From a bacterium (lineage in GTDB: Bacteria; Bdellovibrionota_C; UBA2361; SZUA-149), in assembly GCA_030433295.1 (NCBI GenBank), contig JAUIMJ010000003.1, positions 1-51,118 of the forward strand: a DNA stretch of 51,118 bases, read 5' to 3'. The position numbers and the translations under genes are program-made. This document shows, one piece after another, positions 10,129 to 18,710 of the stretch (the stretch's first letter is position 1; each line of letters opens with the position of its first letter). The notes under the pieces are model-generated. The model did not search any database. It was not told the origin of the DNA and worked only from the letters and a program-made list of their open reading frames with translations.

Positions 10129-11466
10129 TCAGGCCGGGCAGGGAAGGCGCTCTGCCCAGGTTCTCAGCTTATTGGGATTGGTCCAGGGGGAGCGACCCCA
10201 ATCAGTTTCAAGGCAGTAGCGAAAAATTTGCTCGGCGTATGAGGTGAACAGAGGAGCCTCTGCCTGGGCGCCAGGCAATACGAGTTTCGTCTGGCTGCAG
10301 TCAAACCGAGGATTGGTGATCATATACGGAATGAACGGCATGGTCTTTCTGAAGATCTTAAGATGGTCTGAGACCAGCTTTTCAAGTTGTAGCAGTCCCT
10401 CGTAGGCTGCCGAGAAAGAGCTGATCGCACGAGTGATAAGTTCAGGGGACACAAATGCCGGCACATTTAGTTTCTTTGCCGTGTAGAGGTGTGCCGTTCG
10501 GATCACGAGGTCGAGAATTTCGGCCGGGCTTGATTCCCGTCCGATGCCGGCACAAAGGTGGTAGCAGGCTCCTGATTCACTCGATACTTTACTGAGATCC
10601 TGAATCGCATCAGCGACGAAATCAATCGGGACTACATCAAACGGTGCGCTTGGCCGGGCCGGCACCGCGTTCAGTAAACCGCTCAGGATGAAACGAACCG
10701 GAACGTAAAGCACGTTAAACGCCGAGGTTTGCCCGGTAATACTGTCACCAACCACAATGCTGGGACGGTAGATTGTCGTCTGAATGTAATCTGACGAAGA
10801 GCGGACCAGCCATTCTGACTCGGCCTTGGATTGTTCATAGGCATTGCGGAAACTCACATCGCGTCGGAGTTCGCAGGGCTTAACCGTGCGCTCTGTGTTG
10901 CCAGCGACGTACGCAGTTGAAACATGGTGGAAGTGTACTGCCTTCTCGGATGCGGTCTGCTCCTTGAATAGGCCGGACTCCCGCTGAGCGTGTGATTGGG
11001 CCAATTCCGCGAGCCTGAGCACCTGCCGGGTTGAAGCGACGTTTGCCGTTCGAGCCGCCTCAAGCTTTTGATCAAGGCTGGTGCTTGCCGCGCAATGGTA
11101 GAAGATACGCATTTCTCTTGCGAGTTGCGCGAAAGCTTCGGCACCGATACCGAAGTCATCCTGACAGAGATCGCCACGCAGTACGCGAACTCGAGAGAGG
11201 GCATCTTTCACGTAGTGCGAACCTGTTCTGCCCCTGTTCTTTTCGGAAGAATTGTTCTTTTCAGAAGAATGTTGTGAGGCCGAACCCTCGTTGTTTTCGC
11301 CGGTAGCGAAAATGTCTTCAATGACCTGGCGAATCCGAAGTTCTGCCTCATGCTGAGTGTTCGCACGAACGAGTACTGTAAACTTCGCCCCGGGTTCACT
11401 GACAAGCAGTCGAGCGAGAAGCTGGCTACCAAGAAATCCGGTCGCACCGGTAATAAAGTACATCAA
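10129..11466 (-). CDS. Thioester-reductase-like / NAD-binding SDR family protein
   Basis: FITGATGFLGSQLLARLL, VRVLRGDLCQDDFG, IFYHCAAS, HHVSTAYVAG, YEQSKAESEWLV, YRPSIVVGDS. Confidence 0.85.
   Translation of the reverse strand: MMYFITGATGFLGSQLLARLLVSEPGAKFTVLVRANTQHEAELRIRQVIEDIFATGENNEGSASQHSSEKNNSSEKNRGRTGSHYVKDALSRVRVLRGDLCQDDFGIGAEAFAQLAREMRIFYHCAASTSLDQKLEAARTANVASTRQVLRLAELAQSHAQRESGLFKEQTASEKAVHFHHVSTAYVAGNTERTVKPCELRRDVSFRNAYEQSKAESEWLVRSSSDYIQTTIYRPSIVVGDSITGQTSAFNVLYVPVRFILSGLLNAVPARPSAPFDVVPIDFVADAIQDLSKVSSESGACYHLCAGIGRESSPAEILDLVIRTAHLYTAKKLNVPAFVSPELITRAISSFSAAYEGLLQLEKLVSDHLKIFRKTMPFIPYMITNPRFDCSQTKLVLPGAQAEAPLFTSYAEQIFRYCLETDWGRSPWTNPNKLRTWAERLPCPA
11236..11271 (-). repeat. 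18-bp in-frame tandem duplication within SDR gene
   Basis: gttcttttcggaagaatt / gttcttttcagaagaatg; encodes HSSEKN-NSSEKN. Confidence 0.85.
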
Positions 11467-11793
11467 AAAGGTCGCTTGTTCTTCTGTTGTTATACCCGTA
11501 TGTGATCTACGACTTCTAGCTCAAAAAAGCGATTTCCGGCAACTTAATGCAAGCCGGCCTCTCTACCGCCGAGTAGGCGTCCCGGCCAGGACCTGCAATG
11601 TTGTATGTCCTTATTATATAGACAGTCACTGGCCAGAGCCAGTCGCGTTTTTCTGATACGGAGTTTCTGAATACTACGATGATCCTTCCTCCACCATGTG
11701 GTGCAGGAAACAGAGTCTGCTTCGGAGAAAAGTCGTGTAGAGAGTTTTGGACTACGCCAGGTTCCTGATTTTCGGGAGAATCATCAGGCAGGT

Positions 11794-12225
11794 TTACTTC
11801 GCGCTCATGAAAGGTCGGTCGTCGTTTCTTCCCGTGTAGCGCTGGTCCCAGGACTTCACTTCGTTCTGTCCCCAGGAACTGGATTCGTATACCTCGCTCC
11901 TGAGTCGGTCGAGTTCGCGCTGGTTTTTGCTGATCATCCGAGCTTCACGCACCACGACTTCACGTTCTCGTGCCACCTGAATATTTCGCTGATTTAAGAC
12001 CGCACCACCAAGGAGGCCGAGGCCACCTCCGATTGCCGCATTTACCGCAATGTTTTTGCCCTTATTCCCGACTTTCTCGCCCAATACCCATCCGATACCG
12101 CTTCCGATACCCGTTCCAAGAAGGGTTCCGAATAGTCCTTCCTGCGATGTGTAGTTTCGGGCAGAGCAGGCAGAAGTACTGAAAATAATTGCCGTTCCTA
12201 AAAGGAGGTTAAGCGCAGTTCGCAT
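11794..12225 (-). CDS. Glycine-zipper lipoprotein
   Basis: Lipobox-like FSTSACSA; Gly-rich repeats GTLLGTGIGSGIGWVLGEKVG and AAIGGGLGLLGGAV. Confidence 0.75.
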   Translation of the reverse strand: MRTALNLLLGTAIIFSTSACSARNYTSQEGLFGTLLGTGIGSGIGWVLGEKVGNKGKNIAVNAAIGGGLGLLGGAVLNQRNIQVAREREVVVREARMISKNQRELDRLRSEVYESSSWGQNEVKSWDQRYTGRNDDRPFMSAK

Positions 12226-12775
12226 GGTAAATCACTCGATAATTATTCGGGTCGTCCGTTCAATTGTAGAAATCCGTGTGGGGTATGCTCCTGCCTCTGT
12301 GGAGAAAGGTAGTTATTACAGCTACTTACCTACCGCAGTGTAAGTAGATAGCCTTTTGTTCCCACTCACTACTCTGTTATGGGGATATGGTTCTCAAGCG
12401 TTACCTGGGATTGCGCCTACTTTTGCGACAAGCCTTTGTCTGCGGATATGCCCCTGGTGACAATGAAGGGGACTTTTGCCCGAATCGTCCGGCGTAGGGA
12501 CCGAAGACGGCGGTCGCTTTTATGCGATTTCCTGCTCGTCCGGTCTCTGCCTGCCGCTGTCTACTAGCTAGCGGTGGTCTATGCCGTAGCTAAGCACCGG
12601 AGGGCGTGGCCCTGTTGAGAGCGGCATTTTCGGACGGAGTAGGATACTTGTGAAGATTCTCTATAAGTGTTTAGGTTGCTTGGCGTTATTTCGTCGGATA
12701 TTCTCGCGTTGGTTCGCTTAGGTCGCGCGCTCTTCTGTTCGGTAATTCCTTGCTATTCGTAACGGTGCTTTGGTG

Positions 12776-13141
12776 ATGCAAAAGAAAATACTTGTGATTG
12801 ATGACGATATTACTTCGCTTGATATCGTTTCCTTTCTGTTTGAGGAAAAGGGTTTCCTCGTAGAGCGCTGCACTGATGGCTTCTCCGCAATTGAACAGGT
12901 AAAAAAAGAACATCCGGATCTCATAATCGTAGACCTGATGATGCCCGGTATTAATGGCGTCGACACTGTCAAAGAACTGCGATCTCAGGGAGTGAGTTCT
13001 CCGATTATCGCCTTTACCGCCGTCGATGAACCGATCCTCCACAAAGAGGCAGAGGAGGCGGGCTGCAACACGGTCTTAACCAAGCCCTGTCGTTCTGAAA
13101 AGCTGGTCGAAACCATTCACCGCTTGCTGCCCGATTCCTAG
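12776..13141 (+). CDS. Single-domain response regulator receiver (CheY-like)
   Basis: ILVIDDDITSLD, phospho-site IIVDLMMPGINGVD, IIAFTA, LTKPCR; ATG at 12776 preferred over the TTG in the track. Confidence 0.9.
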   Translation: MQKKILVIDDDITSLDIVSFLFEEKGFLVERCTDGFSAIEQVKKEHPDLIIVDLMMPGINGVDTVKELRSQGVSSPIIAFTAVDEPILHKEAEEAGCNTVLTKPCRSEKLVETIHRLLPDS

Positions 13142-13264
13142 CTAATACGCTTTGCTGCCGTCCACAGCGGCGCAGGCTTCGGAGACATTCCCCCGCCAGA
13201 GCATCTGCAGACGTTAGGCCTGTGCGCTCACTGCGCACAAGCTGGTGTTAGAACGCGGCCACTC

Positions 13265-14212
13265 CTAGATTGCTTCCGGGGATGCAGGGTCCAGACTGAG
13301 CAGTCGATTTTTCTCGAGTGCCGATATCTGCCTCATCATTCCCGCATCCGAGCGCTTTGCGGTCGGAGCAAAAAAGCCCAGCACACCTAACCAGATTCCC
13401 CCCAGGCAGAGAAGGTCTTCCGGCTGTACGGCTTCGCCAAATGCCGCGACAGCGACCAGCCACATCAGCGTTGGCAGCAAGTAGGATGCGAGACCCATGC
13501 ACTGCATGGATACCTGCGGGGCTGCACGAAGCAACATCACCATGGGAATGACCGTTATTGCACCAGAGATGAGCAATAGAACGTTTTCGGCATTTGTATC
13601 ACCCCAGAAAGATGGACGGGCGAATCCCTCGCCCGCTACCTGTCCGAGCGCGAGGGCCGATACCACCATGAAACAGCATTCGAAAAACAGACCAGCGACG
13701 GGGCAGGGCTTGTTGATTTTCCGAATGAGTATATACGTGGCAAATGAGCCACCCAGAACCAGGGCGATCCAGGGGAAGACACCGAGCTGCAAGACCTTCA
13801 GTGCGACTGATGCCGCTATCACCATGAGGGCGAGCTGCTTGCGTCGCGCCAGCTTCTCTCGGAGGAACAAGGCGCCCAGTATGATGTTAAACAGGGGAAG
13901 GAGAAAGTAGCCGAGGCTCGCTTCCATCACGCGCCCCTGAGCGATAGCCCAGAGGTAGGTGTGCCAGTTGATCGCAAGCAAAGCAGAAGAAGCCAGTATG
14001 GCAACAATGTTCTTTCTGTTTTTTAGTATCTGCCGGAGTCCCTCTCTGTGTTTTGACAATATCATGAGCAGCATAAGAGCAGACCACAGGGCTCGGTGGA
14101 TCAATATGCGCTCTGCCGGCGTCTCCTGTAAGAGCTTCCAGAATAAGGGGGATACTCCCCAGATTACATTTGCCGCCAGCACCCAGAGTATAGCGTGTCT
14201 GTTCGTGTTCAC
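13265..14212 (-). CDS. rarD: EamA/RarD family transporter
   Basis: LWVLAANVIWGVSPLFWKLL, ERILIHRALWSALMLL, NWHTYLWAIAQGRVMEASLGYFLLPLFNIILGALFLREKL. Confidence 0.9.
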   Translation of the reverse strand: MNTNRHAILWVLAANVIWGVSPLFWKLLQETPAERILIHRALWSALMLLMILSKHREGLRQILKNRKNIVAILASSALLAINWHTYLWAIAQGRVMEASLGYFLLPLFNIILGALFLREKLARRKQLALMVIAASVALKVLQLGVFPWIALVLGGSFATYILIRKINKPCPVAGLFFECCFMVVSALALGQVAGEGFARPSFWGDTNAENVLLLISGAITVIPMVMLLRAAPQVSMQCMGLASYLLPTLMWLVAVAAFGEAVQPEDLLCLGGIWLGVLGFFAPTAKRSDAGMMRQISALEKNRLLSLDPASPEAI

Positions 14213-14234
14213 CTTTTTTCTCCACTGCGTACGA

Positions 14235-14318
14235 GCGCGGACCTACGTCCGCGCGGAAAACGAGAAGCTGGAGCAGTCACGGAATAAAATCCTCTGATGA
14301 TTATCCGAAGGCTGCTTC
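14235..14318 (+). repeat. Dispersed palindromic repeat element, copy C (degenerate/partial), upstream of rarD
   Basis: GCGCGGACctacGTCCGCGC then GAGCAGTCacGGAATAAaatcc...TTATCCgaaGGCTGCTTC, matching the 3' modules of copy A. Confidence 0.75.
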
Positions 14319-14636
14319 AGTTCACTTAGTTCACAAGGTGAGGGTGCTGCTGCGTCCAGACAATGGGCCTTGTAAATTGGCGGATAACTGAGACAAAGCG
14401 TTGTCGATTGTCGAGAAATCCGGCGGAGAGTGATGCGGAGCGAGTGAATACCGCTGTCTTTTCCAAAAAAGAATGAAGATAGCCCGGGGTATTTGTTGAT
14501 TTTTGGGGAAATCTTCGGGGCTCTTCACTGATCTCGTTGACAGTGCCATGCTTCGTGCTTACGTCGTTACTCAATGGGGCTGTGAGCATCGAGAGCGTTG
14601 CGTGAGCTTTGATTAGGGATTCTTGGAGATTTGGTT

Positions 14637-15707
14637 ATGAGTGTTTCTTTAGATCGCCTCGACAGGCGGATATTATTCGAACTCGATTGTAACTCTCGAC
14701 GTTCATTGTCTTCTCTTGCTCGGCAGGTGCGTTTGGGGCGTGATTTGGTGTCCTATCGCATAGCTCGCCTGAAAGAACAGGGCGTTCTCGATAACTGTAC
14801 TGCGATGATCAATCCGTACAAACTGGACCTGACCGTATATCGCACGTATTTGAAACTTGAGGCCGATAAGGAACGCTGGGCTCAGTTTGTTCGCCATTTG
14901 GATCTGCATCCGCGAACCTCCTGGTTAACGGAGTGTTACGGGCGATGGGATGTGGTTTGGAACGTGCTCGCGGCAACCCCAAAGGAAGTATACGATCTTC
15001 AGGATGTCTTGTTTTCCAAGTTTAGTGACATCATCGTTGGTTATAACGTCTGTACCCTGGTCAACTATTGGCGATTTCCGAAGAAATACCTAATCGGTAC
15101 CTCCGTTGATGATATCAGGGGCTGGCAGTTTGAGTTACCTGAGTTCACCACGGGAACCACGCCCCTTGAGCACGAGCTGGATGATATAGAGCGAGGGCTG
15201 ATACGTTTGCTTTCCGCCGATGCGACCCTCAGCTTTGTGGATCTTGCCGAGGCGTTGAAGGTAACCCCTGCAATAGCGAAGTATCGCACTGAAAAACTCG
15301 AGGAGCTTGGTATCATCGCCGGCTACCGGGTTAATTTGAATCGCGAGGCGCTGGGTCAGACCTTGTTTACTGTGCAGGCATCGCCGCGAGATTTCGTTGC
15401 AGAAAATGAGGCGGAATTTCATAAATTCTGTCGGGTCCATCCTCAGATAACTGCCTACACGCAGCAGCTTGGAGACTGTAAGATAGAGTTTGAGGTTGAA
15501 GCCAGGGATTACGCTGAGTTCAGCAAGGTGATCGACGAAATAAGAGAACGTTTCTCTCGTTATCTCCGCTCACTCGACTATCTGATGGTTAAGAAGGATT
15601 ACTTTCACAGAACTCCTTCGCATATCGTGCCCGTTGGTGCCGCTGAGCTGAAGGCACCCGCTGATTTTTACGAACCCGAACCGCTAATACATGCGGCGGT
15701 CGCATAG
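14637..15707 (+). CDS. Lrp/AsnC-type transcriptional regulator with two HTH-ligand modules in one polypeptide
   Basis: DRLDRRILFELDCNSRRSLSSLARQVRLGRDLVSYRIARLKEQGVL and DDIERGLIRLLSADATLSFVDLAEALKVTPAIAKYRTEKLEELGII; ATG at 14637 or 14631. Confidence 0.85.
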   Translation: MSVSLDRLDRRILFELDCNSRRSLSSLARQVRLGRDLVSYRIARLKEQGVLDNCTAMINPYKLDLTVYRTYLKLEADKERWAQFVRHLDLHPRTSWLTECYGRWDVVWNVLAATPKEVYDLQDVLFSKFSDIIVGYNVCTLVNYWRFPKKYLIGTSVDDIRGWQFELPEFTTGTTPLEHELDDIERGLIRLLSADATLSFVDLAEALKVTPAIAKYRTEKLEELGIIAGYRVNLNREALGQTLFTVQASPRDFVAENEAEFHKFCRVHPQITAYTQQLGDCKIEFEVEARDYAEFSKVIDEIRERFSRYLRSLDYLMVKKDYFHRTPSHIVPVGAAELKAPADFYEPEPLIHAAVA

Positions 15708-15804
15708 TGAACACGGTTCCTTGCTGCCTGGCGGCGGCAGGGAACCAATTGTCCCCCGGGCTATTTGTCCCCCAGGGCTAAATTCTGCGCCAGAGTAGTC
15801 TCGA

Positions 15805-16941
15805 TTATTTGAGCAGCTCTCGACTGATGACGAGGCGCTGTATCTGATTGGTGCCTTCGACAATCTGTAGCATCTTAGCATCCCTCATAAGACCCTCCAC
15901 GGGGTAGTCTCTTAGGTATCCTGCCCCACCAAAGATCTGCACCGCGTCAGTGGTGATCGCCATCGCGGAGTCCGTCGCGAAGCACTTTGCGATCGAAGCC
16001 GGGCCGTTTGACGATGTGCCGTGGTCGAGTAAGGCCGCCGCGTTTCGAGTGAGCTCTATGCTCGCACGAAGTCGGATTGCCATATCGGCAAGCATGAACT
16101 GTAGTCCCTGAAAGTCTGAGATGGGTTTTCCGAACTGTTTGCGTTCCTGCGCGTAGCTCGTAGCCAGTTCCAGGGCATGGGCGGATACGCCACAGGCAGC
16201 CGCAGCGATATTCACTCGTCCGCCGTTCAGGCCGGAGAGCGCGATTTTGTATCCATCTCCCGCTTTGCCCAGCATTGCGCTCTGCGGGACGCGGCAGTTC
16301 TCAAAGAGAACAGAGGCAATCGGGGAACCTTCACAACCCATTTTGCCTTCTTTTGCACCGAAGCTTATTCCTTCTGATGTCGCCGGGACAATGAAGGCAG
16401 AGATGCCGCGCTTGCCTTCATCACTAGTTCTTGCAAACACGAGATACACGTCTGCCTGACCGCTGCTCGTAATATATATTTTCTCGCCGTTGAGGAGGTA
16501 TGCATCACCCTGTGATATGGCACTGGTCTTTAGCGCAGAAGCATCGGAGCCGGCCGAGGCCTCGGTCAGGGCAAAGGCACCGAGTTTTTTTCCTGCAGCC
16601 ATGTCCTGAAGCAAGGCGAGGTGAGTCTCGTCTTCGATCCAGGATGAGATAAGCTTGCAGACCATCAGATGTACCGAGAGATAAATGGCTGGCCCCATCT
16701 CGGCGCGAGAAATTTCAAACAGCGCGGTGGCAATACTCAGGGCATCAAAGTCAGTGCCACCGAACTTTTCCGGGAGTGACATGCCGCTCAGTCCCAGCTT
16801 TGCCATATCTTCGAAATCCGCTCGCCGGTATTCTATCTCGTCGTCAGCATGTCGGCTTGCCCGCTCCTGCGCGTATTTTGCGACGACTGAGCCGAGTTCG
16901 CGTAGTTCACTGCTATCTAAAGGGGAGGTGAATGAGTTCAT
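15805..16941 (-). CDS. Acyl-CoA dehydrogenase
   Basis: FALTEASAGSDASALKTSA, GEKIYITSSGQADVYLVFART, ERKQFGKPISDFQGLQFMLADM, QIFGGAGYLRDYPVEGLMRDAKMLQIVEGTNQIQRLVISREL. Confidence 0.96.
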   Translation of the reverse strand: MNSFTSPLDSSELRELGSVVAKYAQERASRHADDEIEYRRADFEDMAKLGLSGMSLPEKFGGTDFDALSIATALFEISRAEMGPAIYLSVHLMVCKLISSWIEDETHLALLQDMAAGKKLGAFALTEASAGSDASALKTSAISQGDAYLLNGEKIYITSSGQADVYLVFARTSDEGKRGISAFIVPATSEGISFGAKEGKMGCEGSPIASVLFENCRVPQSAMLGKAGDGYKIALSGLNGGRVNIAAAACGVSAHALELATSYAQERKQFGKPISDFQGLQFMLADMAIRLRASIELTRNAAALLDHGTSSNGPASIAKCFATDSAMAITTDAVQIFGGAGYLRDYPVEGLMRDAKMLQIVEGTNQIQRLVISRELLK

Positions 16942-17230
16942 TGTGTCCTGCTTCTTCTTGGTCCCGCACAGTTGGTACCATACGCACGCGCTGTGGGCTT
17001 TCGCAATTGCCAGCTCACAGAGACGCGAAATCCCGGGGAGAATTGCGACCGATTTTGTGTCACAACGCGAGGCGAGGTTGCTCAGGGGGGTAATTCTGCG
17101 CGCATAGCCTGATTTCCCCTAAAATAAGACGTTTTTCGTCGCTGGGGCGGCAAGGCCCCGAAATGTCTTACAAACTACTAACAAATTTTTCATTGCACGC
17201 TTTAGGTCCTGCGGGTAGAGCATGTAGGTA

Positions 17231-17252
17231 ACCCCCTTAGGGGTAAGGGGGT
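17231..17252. promoter_or_regulatory. Perfect 9-bp inverted repeat in porin leader
   Basis: ACCCCCTTA-gggg-TAAGGGGGT, ~110 nt upstream of the porin ATG. Confidence 0.55.
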
Positions 17253-17360
17253 AAACAATGCGGATGAGGTTGAGGATAGAATCTTAAAGAGAAATGGTCT
17301 TTGGCACCGGTAGAGAGGCCTGTGTCCATATGTGGATCATCATCTAAGGAGGCAGGAAGC

Positions 17361-18491
17361 ATGCGTACATTAAGTTCATTAGCGGTTGTTGGGCTTGCCG
17401 CCCTTTTACCGCTTTCTACACCGGCGATGGCCGATGATAGTGCCGGGAAAGTTACATATAAAGATGGTCTGCGGATTGCTGCTGACGACTTTGATGTGAA
17501 GTTCAACGTTCAGTTGCAACCTCGGTTCACCTACACTGACAACGATGTTGAGAATCGTATCGCTAACGGCGCTGAGAGTGCCGACGCGGACACTGCAAGC
17601 TTCGACCTCCGTCGTGCTCGCTTCGTTATCAGCGGTAACGCCCTCGACAAGAAGTTCAGCTTCAAGTTGCAGAACGACTTTGCCAGCAGCAGTGGTGGCG
17701 GAGACATGAAGGATGCCTGGATCCAGTGGAACGGCGATGCTGTCAAAGTTAAGTTTGGTCAGTACAAGCAGCCTTTCGGTCGTGAAGTCAGGATTTCTTC
17801 CACAAAGCTTTTCTTCACCGACAGAACTGCCGTAACCGATCTCTTCGGAATCGAGCGTGCGCAGGGTGCTCAGGTTTCTGGTGCTCTCGGTGAGTTGGCC
17901 AACTGGTATGCTTCGGTTAACAACGGTAACTCCAGCGGGGAAGGCCGAAACCGAGAAGGGCAGGATAACAACGTTCAGGGTGTTGTCGCTCTTGACTTCT
18001 CCACCGAAGGGTATGGTAGCCGGGGTATGGAAGGTGACTTCCGTGAAGACGGTGCCTTCGCTGCAACTGCCGGTGCCGGTGTTGCATACGGAGAAGGAAC
18101 TATCGACGGTCTCGGTGACTACAGCGAAGTTGACCTGAACGCCGACGTCGGTATCCGAGTTGAAGGTCTCGAGCTGTGGGGTGAGTACTACTACGCCACG
18201 GTTGATCCGGATGCAGGTGGAAGTGAAATCGATGCCAGCGGATTCTTCGTTTCTGCTGCATACAACATCGATGACACCTGGGGTGCTGGTGTTCGCTTTG
18301 CGCTTGAGGACAACGACGCTAAGCCAGCGATCGACACAACCACTGAGTATGCTGCGGTGTTGAACTACTTCATCAACGGCCACTACCTGAAGCTTCAGAA
18401 CTCTGTTACGTTCACCGTCGACAGTGCTGAAGGTTCTGGTGAAGATGTTACCGACTTCGCATATGTTCTTCAGCTTGCTGGCTACTTCTAG
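17361..18491 (+). CDS. Outer-membrane porin (phosphate-selective porin O/P-like)
   Basis: SD aaggagg then ATG at 17361; signal peptide MRTLSSLAVVGLAALLPLSTPAMA; FDLRRARFVISGNALDKKFSFKLQNDF, VKFGQYKQPFGREV; ends in aromatic residue. Confidence 0.88.
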   Translation: MRTLSSLAVVGLAALLPLSTPAMADDSAGKVTYKDGLRIAADDFDVKFNVQLQPRFTYTDNDVENRIANGAESADADTASFDLRRARFVISGNALDKKFSFKLQNDFASSSGGGDMKDAWIQWNGDAVKVKFGQYKQPFGREVRISSTKLFFTDRTAVTDLFGIERAQGAQVSGALGELANWYASVNNGNSSGEGRNREGQDNNVQGVVALDFSTEGYGSRGMEGDFREDGAFAATAGAGVAYGEGTIDGLGDYSEVDLNADVGIRVEGLELWGEYYYATVDPDAGGSEIDASGFFVSAAYNIDDTWGAGVRFALEDNDAKPAIDTTTEYAAVLNYFINGHYLKLQNSVTFTVDSAEGSGEDVTDFAYVLQLAGYF

Positions 18492-18512
18492 TAGGTAGTA
18501 TCTGAAGATACG

Positions 18513-18548
18513 AAAGCCGGGTCCTCTTCAGGGCCCGGCTTTTTTTTG
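18513..18548 (+). terminator. Rho-independent terminator after porin gene
   Basis: AAAGCCGGG-TCCT-cttc-AGGG-CCCGGCTTT followed by T run. Confidence 0.93.
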
Positions 18549-18710
18549 TTTGTATCCCTGAACAGAGCATAGAATGCTCTATTCTCTCCTGTTTCTGACC
18601 CGAAATGCACCCGCTCCATTCGACCAGGGTCCGTTGCTATGGCATGATTGCCGCTGAGTTGCCCGGCACATACCCTTGATAACCTTAATTTCCGCTCACA
18701 CTTTTCCCCT

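Noticed and set aside
12379-12567. 62-aa ORF between the glycine-zipper lipoprotein and receiver genes
   Set aside because: No SD or domain, atypical composition; the region is better described as intergenic, with a CTACTTAC/GTAAGTAG hairpin at 12322-12347.
17406-18383. 325-aa minus-strand ORF opposite the porin gene
   Set aside because: Exactly antisense to a well-supported porin with signal peptide and SD; composition (Ser/Thr/Val-rich, no domain) fits a codon-bias shadow ORF.
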